Of a stretch of 53,557 bases of DNA, positions 42,500 to 53,557 are shown piece after piece; position 1 is the first letter of the stretch; each line of letters begins with the position of its first letter. The notes below the pieces were generated by a model. That model was not told the origin of the DNA. It saw only the letters and a program-made list of their open reading frames with translations, and ran no database searches. Location of the stretch: contig JANYLH010000040.1 in the NCBI GenBank assembly GCA_025357915.1, forward strand, positions 1 to 53,557. The letters run 5' to 3'. The position numbers and the translations under genes are program-made. Source of the DNA: Gammaproteobacteria bacterium (GTDB lineage: Bacteria; Pseudomonadota; Gammaproteobacteria; Steroidobacterales; Steroidobacteraceae).

Positions 42500-42688
42500 A
42501 TGATCGCCCGGCGAGTGAAGACGGTGTTGGAGCCCTGGGTCGGCGCAACAGGATGGGCGCCGTGGGTAATGGCTCCGAAGCGCGCCCGTGAACTTCGGGC
42601 GCTCGAGCGACGGGTCGCCGCGGCGCGTGGCACAGTGGGCCCGCCACCGCGGATCATGCACAAATGGCCACATGAGGATCTGCAGTAG
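42500..42688 (+). CDS. Small basic ORF (62 residues), possibly real
   Basis: It starts nine bases after the preceding small ORF, with AAGAGGC upstream of the ATG. It encodes a Trp- and Arg-rich peptide (VLEPWVGATGWAPWVMAPKR, then RALERRVAAARGTVGPPPR). There is no signal peptide. Spacing and ribosome site suggest a two-gene unit, but no homology is known to me and it could be non-coding. Confidence 0.4.
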   Translation: MIARRVKTVLEPWVGATGWAPWVMAPKRARELRALERRVAAARGTVGPPPRIMHKWPHEDLQ

Positions 42689-42746
42689 CCGCCGAGCAAG
42701 CAGGTCCTGTCGCTCCTATCAGAGACGCCGGCAGCGTCGCCGCAGA

Positions 42747-44159
42747 TTATTTTCCCGCCAATTTAGTCAACAACAACACCCAATGGTCGACGTCATCGTC
42801 AAGCGCCTTGACGGGCAGTCGCTCGTCGCGACCGTGCGCGCGCACGTCAACGGGTGAGATAGCCCACCCGCCCGTCGCGCCGTACACCGGAATTCCCGCA
42901 ACACGAAACGCGTTGCCGTCGGTTGCCCCCGTGCTCATCGACGGCAGAATCGGTGAGGTGGGGTGCAGCGCGTGCACCGTTTCCGTGAATGCAGCAACGA
43001 TATCGCTGCGCAATGGCGAAGCCAATGAGGCCACATAGTCATCGTTACGAGTCACGACCACGCCAGGGTCGGCGACGATGCTTTCCAGTTCGGCCTTGAT
43101 GGTATCCGGGGAAACGCCGGGCATGATGCGGCAATTGACCGTCGCTGTTGCCAGTTGCGGCAGCGCGTTGTCGGCATGTCCGCCAAACAAGCGCGTCGCA
43201 ACGCAGCGCGTGCGTGTCACACCCACTTCGCCCTCATCCGCTTCGACAATATCCGCGGCTTTCCCGTCGCCCGTCTTGAGCCAGGCACGCATCGCATTGC
43301 CAAGCGGGCCCGACTCGCTCTTTTCGCGGCCGGAAAAATACGCTCGCGTGGTTTCGTTCAACACCGGCTCAAAGCGATATACCTCAATACGGTGCAGGGC
43401 ATTCGCGAGCTGATAGATTGCGTTGTCGGCACGCGGTTCCGAAGAGTGCCCGCCACGATTGCGCGTTGTCAGGGTGTAGTTGGCGTAAGTCTTCTCGGCA
43501 GTCTGCAAAGAAAAACCCAACGGCCTGCCGTCGACAGCAAAGTATCCGCCCATGCCGCCGCTGCCGGCGTCGGCATTCAGCGCATATTCGGCGTCGAGCA
43601 GTCCACGCCATTCGGTTGCGCCCAGATCGGCACCCTTGCCATTGGTTTCCTCGTCACCGGTGTAGAAAATAATGATGTCGCGCCTGGGCGTGAAGCCAGT
43701 CGCCTTGAGTTTGAGCACCGCAGTCGTGGTCGCCGTGAGGCCATTCTTCATGTCGGTGGTACCGCGACCGTAGTAGTACCCGTCCTTCTCGGTGAACACG
43801 AATGGGTCGGTGTCCGACCAGTCTTCGCGCTTCGCCTCAACCACATCCATGTGGCCCATGACCATGATGGGTTTGGCCTTGGGTTTACCGGGCGCGCGCC
43901 AACGCACAATCAGTGCGGCGGTGTGATCGTAAGGCATGATCTTGATGTCGGCATCCGGAATACCCGCAACGCGATACTGATCGGCAAACCAGTTCGCCAG
44001 TTCCGGCACACGGTCGCGACCCAGCACCGTTGGAACATTGACCGCGTATTCCAGCATCGCGCGCGCTTTGGCATGCCATGGATCGTTGGCGGGCGCGGCA
44101 GCCACACCGGCGATCAGCGCGCCGGACAGAGCAAAACACAGAATGGATTTCAAACGCAT
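42747..44159 (-). CDS. Exported M20-family metallopeptidase
   Basis: This 470-residue di-zinc peptidase has a signal peptide (SILCFALSGALIAGVAAAPA). Metal and catalytic residues are visible: His103 and Asp105 (MVMGHMDVVEA), Asp136 (YGRGTTDMKNG), Glu170-Glu171 (YTGDEETNG), and a late His in VRAHGRDERLPVKAL. The central dimerisation domain includes NRGGHSSEPRADNAIYQLAN. It is most like the M20/M25/M40 aminoacylase/carboxypeptidase-type peptidases and should act in the periplasm. It converges with the small-ORF unit and follows tspO at a distance of 24 bases on the same strand. Confidence 0.93.
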   Translation of the reverse strand: MRLKSILCFALSGALIAGVAAAPANDPWHAKARAMLEYAVNVPTVLGRDRVPELANWFADQYRVAGIPDADIKIMPYDHTAALIVRWRAPGKPKAKPIMVMGHMDVVEAKREDWSDTDPFVFTEKDGYYYGRGTTDMKNGLTATTTAVLKLKATGFTPRRDIIIFYTGDEETNGKGADLGATEWRGLLDAEYALNADAGSGGMGGYFAVDGRPLGFSLQTAEKTYANYTLTTRNRGGHSSEPRADNAIYQLANALHRIEVYRFEPVLNETTRAYFSGREKSESGPLGNAMRAWLKTGDGKAADIVEADEGEVGVTRTRCVATRLFGGHADNALPQLATATVNCRIMPGVSPDTIKAELESIVADPGVVVTRNDDYVASLASPLRSDIVAAFTETVHALHPTSPILPSMSTGATDGNAFRVAGIPVYGATGGWAISPVDVRAHGRDERLPVKALDDDVDHWVLLLTKLAGK

Positions 44160-44183
44160 GACAATTTCTCCGTGATGACTGGC

Positions 44184-44693
44184 TCAGAGCAGCGTCGGAT
44201 TCAGCCGCCACACCGCGGCGTTGAGCGCGAGCGCAAAACTCACCCAGGCCAGGTAGGGCATCAGCAGCAGCGCCGCGCGCGGCTCGAGCCGCCGGAACGC
44301 GGCCGCCGTGGCGATAATCAGCAGCCACAGCAGGCTGATGTCCACGAACGACCACAGGCCGCTGTGCGCTGCGAAGAACAGCCACGACCATGCGGCGTTG
44401 GGCACGAGCTGCAGCACGAACAGCTCCAGCGCCGGGCGAGCGGCGCCAAAGCCGGCGCGCCGCCACACGAGCCACGCGGCAAGCGCCATCAGCGTATACA
44501 GCAGCGTCCACGCCGGGCCGAACAGCCAGGCCGGCGGTGCCCAGGACGGGCGCACGAGCGTGCCGTAGAAACTGCCGGCCTCGATAGAAGCGCGTGCGCC
44601 GATCGCGGCCATCGCGAAGCACAACGCGAACCACCCGGCCAGGCCGAGGGCGGAGGCGCGCGCGCTGCGGGCCAGAATGGGAGATCGCATCAT
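44184..44693 (-). CDS. tspO: TspO/MBR-family membrane protein
   Basis: This 169-residue protein has five membrane helices and the tryptophan-rich TspO signature: [37 protein letters not shown], and later [20 protein letters not shown] and [19 protein letters not shown]. Bacterial TspO binds tetrapyrroles and affects stress and pigment regulation. Its ATG overlaps the mutS stop (ATGA), so it is translationally coupled to mutS, an unusual pairing. Confidence 0.94.
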   Translation of the reverse strand: MMRSPILARSARASALGLAGWFALCFAMAAIGARASIEAGSFYGTLVRPSWAPPAWLFGPAWTLLYTLMALAAWLVWRRAGFGAARPALELFVLQLVPNAAWSWLFFAAHSGLWSFVDISLLWLLIIATAAAFRRLEPRAALLLMPYLAWVSFALALNAAVWRLNPTLL

Positions 44694-47347
44694 GTCTGTT
44701 TCCTGCCCTTGAGTTCGTACATCAGCGCAAGTGCCTGGCGCGGCGTGAGGGCGTCGGGCTCGATCTGTGCGAGCTTCAGCTCGAGCTCGCTCGGTCCGGG
44801 CGGTGCGGCGTGCGCGGCCGCACCAGGCGCGGCCGCAGCGGGGGCCGCGAACAGCGGCAGCTCGCCCTGGCCGTGGGCATTGACTTGCGGCGGATGCTGC
44901 GCGCCGCCGTCGCGCGTGGCCTCGAGTGCGGCCAGGTAATCGCGCGCGCGGGCGATGACGCCTGGCGGCACGCCGGCGAGCTTCGCTACCGCAAGACCGT
45001 AGCTGCGGTTCGCCGGCCCCTCGCGCACCGCGTGCAGGAACACCAGCGAGTCGCCGTGCTCGGTGGCATCGAGATGCACGTTGGCGCAGGCCTCGAGCTC
45101 CGCACCGAGCGCCGTGAGCTCGAAGTAGTGCGTGGCGAACAGCGTGAACGCGCGCACCTCGGTGGCCAGGTGGCGCGCCACGGCCCAGGCGAGTGAGAGC
45201 CCGTCGAAGGTGCTGGTGCCGCGGCCGATCTCATCCATCAGCACCAGGCTCCGCTCGGTGGCGTTGTGAAGGATATTGGCGGTCTCGGACATCTCGACCA
45301 TGAACGTCGAGCGGCCGCCGGCCAGGTCGTCGCCCGCGCCGATGCGCGTGAAGATGCGATCGAGCGGGCCGATGCGCGCGCTGTGCGCCGGCACGTAGCT
45401 GCCGATGTGGGCCAGCACCGCGATCAGCGCGGTCTGGCGCATGTACGTCGACTTGCCGCCCATGTTCGGGCCGGTGATGATCAGCATGCGCCGGTGCGCG
45501 TGGAGCTCGAGGTCGTTGGGCACGAACGGCGCTTCGCTGAAGCGCTCGACCACCGGGTGTCGCGCTGCCACCAAACTCAGGCTTGGTTCATCGACGAGTA
45601 CAGGTTCGCTCCAGCTCAAGGTGGCGGCGCGTTCGGCCAGCGCCACCAGCGCGTCGACCTCGGCGAGCGCCATGGCGGTGCCCTGCAGCGCGCCGAGCGA
45701 TTCGATCAGGCGCGTCAGGAGCGATTCGAACAGCTCCTTCTCGCGCGCCAGCGCGCGTTCGCGCGCGCCCAGCACCTGGTCCTCGAAACTCTTTAATTCA
45801 GGCGTGATGAAGCGTTCCGCCGACTTCACCGTCTGGCGGCGCAGGTAATCGGCGGGCACGCGCTCGGCCTGCGCACGCGGGATTTCGATGAAGAAACCCT
45901 GCACCCGATTGAACCCGAGTTTGAGACCCGGGAGCCCAGTGCGGACGCGTTCGCGCATTTCGAGTTCGAGCAGGAACTCGTCGGTATGGGTCGAAATGCG
46001 CCGCAGCTCGTCGAGCTCGGCGTCGTACCCCGGGGCGATCACGTCGCCGTCGCGCAGGAACACCGGCGGTTCTGCCGCGACTGCGGCCGCGAGGAGCGCA
46101 TGCTCGGCGGCATGGTCGGCGGTCTGGCCATGGAGCTCGCGCAGCAGCGGGGAATCCACCGCACCGAGCGCCGCGCGGAGCGGAGGCAGTTCGCCCAGCG
46201 CGTTGCGCAGTTGCACCAGGTCGCGCGGCCGCGCACTGCGCAGCGCCACGCGCGCCAGGATCCGCTCCAGGTCGCCCACCGCGCGCAGGAGCGATTGCAG
46301 AGGCTCGCAGGCGCGCGCCGCGCCGAGCGCGCCCACGGCCTGGTAACGCTGGCGCAGCACAGTGCGCTGGCTGATCGGGCGCCCCAGCCACCGACGCAAC
46401 GCCCGCGCACCCATGCCGGTGACGGTCGTGTCGAGCACGGCCAGCAAGGTCGCCGCCTCATTCCCGCTCAGGCTCGAATCGAGCTCGAGGTTGCGGCGCG
46501 TCGCGGCGTCGATCGCCAGCGACTCGCCGTATTCCTCCACACGGAGGCTGCGGATGTGCGGCAGGGCGGTGCGCTGTGTGTCGCGCACATACTGGAGCAA
46601 GGCCCCCGCCGCGCCGATCGCCAGCGGCAGCTCGTCCGCGCCGAAGCCGCGCAGGTCGAGCGTGCCAAGCTGGTCGGTGAGCAGCCGCGAGGCCGCCGCC
46701 AGCTCGAAATGCCAGGGCGCGCGCTCGCGGGTGACGATCGAGCCCCCCAATCCGCTCGCCCCCGCGGCCTGGTCTTCGCGCAGCAGCAGTTCCGCCGGGC
46801 GCAACCGCTCCAGCTCCGCGGCCAGCGTCGCCGGCCCGCGCGCCTCGAGGACGCTGAAGCGCCCGGAGCTCAGTTCCAGCCAGGCAAGCCCGAAGCGTTC
46901 GCCATCGCGCAGCAGTGCCGCGAGGAGCGTTGCGCGGTTCTTCTCCAGCAACGCGTCCTCGGTCACCGTGCCGGGCGTAATGACCCGCACCACCTGGCGC
47001 TCGACCGGCCCCTTGGACTTGGCCGGGTCACCGATCTGCTCGCAGATGGCCACCGATTCGCCGCGCCGCAACAATCGCCCCAGATACCCCTCGACGCTGT
47101 GTACCGGCACGCCGGCCATGGGGATGGGCTCGCCCGCCGACTGGCCGCGCGTGGTCAGCGCGATATCAAGCAGGGCCGCGGCGCGGCGCGCGTCGCCGTG
47201 GAAAAGCTCGTAGAAATCGCCCATCCGGTAGAACAGCAGGGTGTCGGGATGCTCGGCCTTGATGCGCAGGTACTGCTGCATGACCGGCGTATGCGCGCAG
47301 AGCGTCGCAGTGCTGCCAAGGCTGTTGAGCGTGGTGGCGCGAGTCAT
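44690..47347 (-). CDS. mutS: DNA mismatch repair ATPase MutS
   Basis: This 885-residue protein recognises mismatches and recruits MutL. The mismatch-binding domain contains the Phe-x-Glu-type region in [20 protein letters not shown]; the ATPase domain has Walker [10 protein letters not shown] followed by [20 protein letters not shown], and [20 protein letters not shown]. The C-terminal HTH is followed by a short tail. The start at 47347 (MTRATTL) was chosen over 47395 because the extra 16 residues are unlike family N-termini. It is transcribed leftward, away from recA, and overlaps tspO by four bases. Confidence 0.98.
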   Translation of the reverse strand: MTRATTLNSLGSTATLCAHTPVMQQYLRIKAEHPDTLLFYRMGDFYELFHGDARRAAALLDIALTTRGQSAGEPIPMAGVPVHSVEGYLGRLLRRGESVAICEQIGDPAKSKGPVERQVVRVITPGTVTEDALLEKNRATLLAALLRDGERFGLAWLELSSGRFSVLEARGPATLAAELERLRPAELLLREDQAAGASGLGGSIVTRERAPWHFELAAASRLLTDQLGTLDLRGFGADELPLAIGAAGALLQYVRDTQRTALPHIRSLRVEEYGESLAIDAATRRNLELDSSLSGNEAATLLAVLDTTVTGMGARALRRWLGRPISQRTVLRQRYQAVGALGAARACEPLQSLLRAVGDLERILARVALRSARPRDLVQLRNALGELPPLRAALGAVDSPLLRELHGQTADHAAEHALLAAAVAAEPPVFLRDGDVIAPGYDAELDELRRISTHTDEFLLELEMRERVRTGLPGLKLGFNRVQGFFIEIPRAQAERVPADYLRRQTVKSAERFITPELKSFEDQVLGARERALAREKELFESLLTRLIESLGALQGTAMALAEVDALVALAERAATLSWSEPVLVDEPSLSLVAARHPVVERFSEAPFVPNDLELHAHRRMLIITGPNMGGKSTYMRQTALIAVLAHIGSYVPAHSARIGPLDRIFTRIGAGDDLAGGRSTFMVEMSETANILHNATERSLVLMDEIGRGTSTFDGLSLAWAVARHLATEVRAFTLFATHYFELTALGAELEACANVHLDATEHGDSLVFLHAVREGPANRSYGLAVAKLAGVPPGVIARARDYLAALEATRDGGAQHPPQVNAHGQGELPLFAAPAAAAPGAAAHAAPPGPSELELKLAQIEPDALTPRQALALMYELKGRKQT

Positions 47348-47595
47348 GGGCCGCGAATGATACACAGCGCCTTGCTGCGCTGGCTGTGCCGCCAATGTGA
47401 CTTAATCCCTGTCAAGAACGCATTGTGACAGTCTTCTGTCATGTTGATTTATACTATTTGTATAGATTCCGGCTGGCAGGGGAATCAGCCAGCTCCGGGC
47501 TTGCTTGAGACGTTCAGGCCCAGGAAAAAACCGTAATCCGTGCGCCCCCGCGACCCATCCGGCCGCGTGGGCCCGCGCTGATGTCGAGAGCAATC

Positions 47596-47940
47596 ATGTC
47601 GCAGTCCGCGCGCCGCCAATTCGAGTCCGAGCAGTCTGCCGTCGGCGCCGTTGCGGGCAAGGGCCGCAAGTCACCGTTTGAACGCCGCGCGACGCTGGTC
47701 GTGCAGTTTGCCATGGAGCTTGCCGGCCTCTCGGCCGAACAGGTTACCGACGACATCACGCTGCCGCTGTCCGCCGCCGAGTTCCAGCGTGAACTGCAGA
47801 AACGCTACGGCGACGCGCACCCCGAGCTCGCGTTCCGCTCCATGGCCACGGTAGAGCGCGCCCGGCTGCAGCGCGATCGCCTGCCGCGCCTGCCGCGCGT
47901 CATCCTGCGCCAGGGACCGCCGCCGCGCGCCCAGCGCTGA
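47596..47940 (+). CDS. Hypothetical small cytoplasmic protein between mutS and pncC
   Basis: This 114-residue, Arg-rich soluble protein starts at ATG 47596 (GAGAG upstream); ATG 47581 is an in-frame alternative. It shows one clear helix-rich region (RRATLVVQFAMELAGLSAEQ, then AAEFQRELQKRYGDAHPELA) and a basic, proline-rich C-terminus. No family recognised. It lies 36 bases before pncC and may share its transcript. The 233-bp gap upstream is AT-rich near 47440-47465 (TATACT at 47450-47455), a possible promoter. Confidence 0.65.
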   Translation: MSQSARRQFESEQSAVGAVAGKGRKSPFERRATLVVQFAMELAGLSAEQVTDDITLPLSAAEFQRELQKRYGDAHPELAFRSMATVERARLQRDRLPRLPRVILRQGPPPRAQR

Positions 47941-47976
47941 GGCGGGCGACTCCCGCGACCTCCAGAGCCCATTCCC

Positions 47977-48498
47977 GTGACCAAATCTGGCCTGAACGAC
48001 ACCGCCGCGCTGGCAGCCAAGGCCGGCCGCGCGCTGCTCGCGGCCGGGCTCAAGGTCGTCACCGCTGAATCCTGTACCGGCGGCGGCGTTGCTGCCGCGC
48101 TCACGGACGTGCCCGGCAGCTCGCAGTGGTTCGAGCGAGGCTACGTGACCTACTCCAACGAGGCCAAGATGCAGGATCTGGACGTCGCTGCCGCGATGCT
48201 CGAACGCCACGGCGCCGTCAGCGCCGCGGTGGTGGAGGCGATGGCGGTGAGCGCGCTCGCCGCCAGCGGGGCCGACGTGGCAGTGGCGGTGAGCGGCATC
48301 GCCGGACCCGACGGCGGCACGAGTGACAAGCCAGTCGGCCTGGTTTACCTGGCCGCCGCGCGCCGGGGCGACGGGGTGCACGTGCTGCGCGAGCACTTCC
48401 ACGGCGATCGGGCGGCGGTGCGGCGTGCCGCGGTGGCCGCCGCGCTCGCCCTGATCGTGCGGGCGGCGGAGCCGGAGAGTTTCGGGGCGATTCGCTAA
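47977..48498 (+). CDS. pncC: Nicotinamide-nucleotide amidase (CinA C-terminal domain type)
   Basis: Deamidates NMN to nicotinate mononucleotide, recycling the NMN made by NAD-dependent DNA ligase. The 173-residue protein is the stand-alone CinA-C domain with [31 protein letters not shown], and [20 protein letters not shown]. The GTG at 47977 is the start; homology begins right after it. Its position just before recA is standard in gammaproteobacteria. Confidence 0.95.
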   Translation: MTKSGLNDTAALAAKAGRALLAAGLKVVTAESCTGGGVAAALTDVPGSSQWFERGYVTYSNEAKMQDLDVAAAMLERHGAVSAAVVEAMAVSALAASGADVAVAVSGIAGPDGGTSDKPVGLVYLAAARRGDGVHVLREHFHGDRAAVRRAAVAAALALIVRAAEPESFGAIR

Positions 48499-48529
48499 GA
48501 TTTACAGCCCGCCCCGGGCGCGCGATATG

Positions 48530-48544
48530 GGATAATTACTCCCA
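48530..48544. promoter_or_regulatory. Short symmetrical element in the recA leader, possible SOS operator
   Basis: GGGATAATTACTCCC (48530-48544) has 4-bp inverted ends around an AT core and lies 22 bases before the recA ATG. No enterobacterial LexA box (CTGT-N8-ACAG) or xanthomonad-type box is present between pncC and recA, so a lineage-specific operator would have to lie here. Weak. Confidence 0.25.
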
Positions 48545-48566
48545 CATCACCAGAGGTGCTCAGGGC

Positions 48567-49592
48567 ATGGAAGACAATCGCAAGAAGGCGCTTGCCGCCG
48601 CACTCGGCCAGATCGAAAAGCAGTTCGGCAAGGGCTCGGTCATGCGCCTGGGCGACGCGCCGGCCATCTGGGACATCGAAGCCGTCCCCACCGGCTCGCT
48701 CGGCCTCGACATCGCACTCGGGTGCGGTGGCCTGCCGCGTGGTCGCGTGGTCGAGATCTACGGCCCTGAGTCTTCGGGCAAGACCACGCTCACCCTGGCG
48801 GTCGTCGCCGAGATCCAGAAGCGCGGCGGCACCGCGGCCTTCGTCGACGCCGAGCACGCGCTCGACCCGGCCTACGCCGAGAAGGTGGGCGTCAACATCC
48901 AGGAACTGCTGGTTTCCCAGCCCGACACGGGCGAGCAGGCCCTCGAGATCACCGACATGCTGGTGCGCTCCGGGGGCGTCGATCTCGTGGTCATCGACTC
49001 GGTCGCCGCGCTCACCCCGCGCGCTGAAATCGAGGGCGAAATGGGCGAACTGCAGGTGGGCCTGCACGCCCGCCTCATGAGCCAGGCGCTGCGCAAGCTC
49101 ACCGGCAACATCAAGCGCTCCAACACCATCGTCATCTTCATCAACCAGATCCGCATGAAGATCGGCGTCATGTTCGGCTCCCCCGAGACCACCACCGGCG
49201 GCAACGCCCTCAAGTTCTACGCCTCGGTGCGGCTCGACATCCGCCGCATCGGCGCCATCAAGAATGGCGAAGAGGTGGTCGGCAACCAGACCCGCGTCAA
49301 GGTGGTCAAGAACAAGGTCGCGCCGCCGTTCCGCGAAACCGAGTTCGAGATCATGTACGGCCAGGGCATCTCGCACGAAGGCGAGATCATCGAGATCGGT
49401 TCCAACGCCGGCATCATCGAGAAATCCGGCTCCTGGTACGCCTACAAGGGCGAGCGCATCGGCCAGGGCAAGGACAACGCGCGCGAGTTCCTCAAGACCC
49501 ACAAGGAAATCGCCCGCGAAATCGAAGACCTGATCCGCGCCAAGCTCCTGCCCGTAAAACTCCGTGCCGAGCCTGAGGAAAAGAGCGCCTAA
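48567..49592 (+). CDS. recA: Recombinase RecA
   Basis: ATP-dependent strand-exchange protein and SOS co-protease. The 341-residue protein has Walker A GPESSGKT (66-73), Walker B ([11 protein letters not shown]), loop L1 ([20 protein letters not shown]) and L2 ([20 protein letters not shown]). The acidic C-terminus is short (RAEPEEKSA). ATG start with GAGGTG upstream. It lies 68 bases after pncC and is followed by recX, the conserved arrangement. Confidence 0.99.
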   Translation: MEDNRKKALAAALGQIEKQFGKGSVMRLGDAPAIWDIEAVPTGSLGLDIALGCGGLPRGRVVEIYGPESSGKTTLTLAVVAEIQKRGGTAAFVDAEHALDPAYAEKVGVNIQELLVSQPDTGEQALEITDMLVRSGGVDLVVIDSVAALTPRAEIEGEMGELQVGLHARLMSQALRKLTGNIKRSNTIVIFINQIRMKIGVMFGSPETTTGGNALKFYASVRLDIRRIGAIKNGEEVVGNQTRVKVVKNKVAPPFRETEFEIMYGQGISHEGEIIEIGSNAGIIEKSGSWYAYKGERIGQGKDNAREFLKTHKEIAREIEDLIRAKLLPVKLRAEPEEKSA

Positions 49593-49614
49593 GCGCCGCG
49601 CTGCCTCTGATCCC

Positions 49615-50063
49615 ATGGACGCCGCGGCCGCCGAAATGGCGGCCGTTGCGCTCATGGCGCGCCGCGATTACGCCTGCGGCGAGCTCTCCGGCAAGCTGCG
49701 CGAGCGCGGCTTTGATCCCGGCATCGTGCAGGCCCTAGTCGCTGAGCTGCGCGTCCGACGGCTCCTCAACGACGAGCGCTACGCCGGGCACTTCGTGCAG
49801 TACCACCTTTCGCGCGGGCAGGGTCCGCAGCGCATCCGGCGCGACCTCGAGGCCTTCGGCGTGGAGGGCGCCCTGATCGATGCCGCGCTGGCCTCGGTCC
49901 CGGACTGGTCGGCGATCGCCCGCGACGTGCGCCGCCGACGTTTCGGGGCCGAACCGCCCACCGAGTGGGCGGAAAAGGGCCGCCAGGCCAGATTTTTGCA
50001 ATATCGCGGCTTTTCCAACGATCATATCCGCTCTGCCCTCGGGCCCGATCTCGAACTGGATTC

Positions 50064-50067
<4 letters not shown>
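49615..50067 (+). CDS. recX: RecA regulator RecX
   Basis: RecX binds RecA filaments and limits recombinase and co-protease activity. From ATG 49615 it has 150 residues in three helical repeats ([60 protein letters not shown] end). A GTG at 49564, inside the end of recA, would give 167 residues; no ribosome site favours either. Its stop overlaps the alaS ATG (ATGA). Confidence 0.92.
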
Positions 50068-52703
<2,636 letters not shown>

Positions 52704-52725
52704 TGCCAGAGGAGAGGCCACGACC

Positions 52726-52956
52726 ATGTTGATTCTCACCCGGCGCGAAGGCGAGAGCGTGCGGATTGGCGATGACATCACCATCACGGTGCTGCGCGTG
52801 AAGGGCAGCCAGGTGCGCCTTGGCGTCGATGCGCCCAAGAGCGTGTCGGTGCAACGCGGGGAAATTTCTGAGCACGCCGGTGCGGCCGTGGCCGCGGCCG
52901 CAACGACGGCCAGTGCGGGCGGGGCGCCGGGGATCGATCACGACCCACCGCGCTAG
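52726..52956 (+). CDS. csrA: Carbon storage regulator CsrA, with an Ala/Gly-rich extension
   Basis: This RNA-binding dimer binds GGA motifs in leaders. It is 76 residues; E. coli CsrA is 61. The core ([38 protein letters not shown]) is standard, and the key Arg44 is kept, but the flanking residues differ from E. coli: His43 is Gln, Glu45 is Gly (VSVQRGEI). After residue 50 the tail is Ala/Thr/Gly-rich rather than the usual short helix end. A good AGGAGAGG ribosome site precedes the ATG. alaS-csrA-tRNA-Ser is a classical order. Confidence 0.95.
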   Translation: MLILTRREGESVRIGDDITITVLRVKGSQVRLGVDAPKSVSVQRGEISEHAGAAVAAAATTASAGGAPGIDHDPPR

Positions 52957-53053
52957 GACTGCGCCTTTACCTCAGCGAACCCCGCCAGTATCATGGCGAC
53001 CCTGCCAACGCAGGGGTCTGAGAACAATCTAAATCTTTGATTCGCTTTGGGTT

Positions 53054-53557
53054 TTAGTCAAGATCGGAGAGATGGCCGAGTGGTCGAAGGCGCACCCCTG
53101 CTAAGGGTGTAAGGGTCAAAAGCCCTTCGAGGGTTCGAATCCCTCTCTCTCCGCCAGTTTTCTCAATCTTCTTCAAAGACTTAGCTGCTGGCGGGCGCCG
53201 CTCAGTGGCAAATCCAGTGGCAAATCGCGCGACAGCCTTGCCGCCTGCCGAAGCGAATTCGATTTCGAATGGCCGGGCGATCAGGCGGGCCGGCTTTCCT
53301 TGACGCACAGATCTGAGTCGAGGCAGCGGGCGCTTCGAATTGAGCGTCGCGCGGATGCGATCGACGTCGGCCTCCGGGGCACCATCCGCCCAGGCTGCAT
53401 AAAAGCGCAGCATCGTCGAGATGCTGTGACCGTGCTGCCGTGCTACCCAGAGGGCACTTCGGCCAATCATCAGGTCCCAGCTGACCGAGGTGTGCCGCGC
53501 CGTGTACGGCCGCCGATACCTGATGTTCGTCATCCGGCTCAACGTGCTCTGCCAGCG
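53054..53557 (-). CDS. Tyrosine recombinase (phage/island integrase), C-terminal part
   Basis: The frame is open to the right edge of the window, so the N-terminal part lies outside. The visible part has the catalytic C-terminus of a P4/phage-type integrase: YRRPYTARHTSVSWDLMIGR (box with Arg and His), ARQHGHSISTML (His/Trp position), and the nucleophile region MLRFYAAWADG (Tyr). After that the reading frame passes through the tRNA-Ser gene in reverse (giving the familiar GERGIRTLEGLLTLTPLAGV tail) and stops at 53054. The real functional end may be before the tRNA. The reading direction and overlap mark an attachment junction. Confidence 0.9.
   Translation of the reverse strand, partial: RWQSTLSRMTNIRYRRPYTARHTSVSWDLMIGRSALWVARQHGHSISTMLRFYAAWADGAPEADVDRIRATLNSKRPLPRLRSVRQGKPARLIARPFEIEFASAGGKAVARFATGFATERRPPAAKSLKKIEKTGGERGIRTLEGLLTLTPLAGVRLRPLGHLSDLD
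53066..53156 (+). tRNA. tRNA-Ser (anticodon GCU)
   Basis: The 91-base gene folds as a type II tRNA with a long variable arm. The acceptor GGAGAGA (53066-53072) pairs with TCTCTCC near the 3' end, and CCA is encoded at 53154-53156. The anticodon stem CACCC/GGGTG encloses a loop whose anticodon GCT is at 53100-53102, reading AGC/AGU serine codons. The T-loop GGTTCGAATC is intact. An integrase frame runs leftward through the gene, which suggests that its 3' part is the attachment site of an integrated element. Confidence 0.97.

Noticed and set aside
47423..47455. Promoter before the small gene at 47596 (TTGTGA / TATACT)
   Set aside because: Spacing of about 21 bases is too long for a confident sigma-70 call; only mentioned with the gene.

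Overview
The window is a densely packed, GC-rich stretch of a gammaproteobacterial chromosome. The gene orders mutS/cinA-recA-recX-alaS-csrA-tRNA-Ser, bamD/rluD-pgeF-clpB and pilB-pilC-pilD-coaE-zapD-yacG are the classical gammaproteobacterial ones. The very high GC, the frequent GTG/TTG starts and the TIR-TPR protein suggest a Xanthomonadales/Nevskiales/Steroidobacter-like lineage. That placement is an inference; no rRNA is present.

Left third (1-20.2 kb). The tail of an M23 peptidase is followed by a TIR-transmembrane-TPR protein, an exported protein with an outer-membrane barrel protein, and secA behind a near-consensus sigma-32-type promoter. Next come mutT, a small conserved protein, and a divergent alanine dehydrogenase/Lrp-type regulator pair. 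A minus-strand run encodes pilB, pilC, pilD, coaE, zapD and yacG. Facing it is pilA with an almost perfect sigma-54 promoter, a strong terminator and a pilin accessory gene. The PilS/PilR two-component genes follow on the minus strand, so both the regulator and its target promoter type are present.

Middle (20.2-36 kb). sucC-sucD-nadE is transcribed rightward; SucD carries an unusual basic tail. The 570-bp gap between the convergent nadE and bamD holds two long imperfect inverted repeats, the second of which includes the bamD stop codon. Then come rluD-pgeF, a ZIP metal transporter, clpB (heat-shock-like promoter), an FmdB-type zinc ribbon gene, a DUF502 membrane protein, a class III aminotransferase, aspS and an alpha/beta hydrolase.

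Accessory segment (36-44.2 kb). This part is less tightly packed and parts are lower in GC. It holds a small exported helical protein, an APC permease divergent from an exported amidohydrolase, an exported DABB-like protein, an ECF sigma factor coupled to a small membrane protein, two very small ORFs and an exported M20 peptidase. The ECF/small-membrane-protein/small-ORF cluster is the best candidate here for an undescribed system.

Right end (44.2-53.6 kb). tspO overlaps mutS; then come a small unknown gene, pncC (CinA-C), recA-recX-alaS-csrA and tRNA-Ser(GCU). A tyrosine recombinase reads leftward into the tRNA from beyond the window end. This marks tRNA-Ser as the attachment site of an integrated element that extends to the right of the window.
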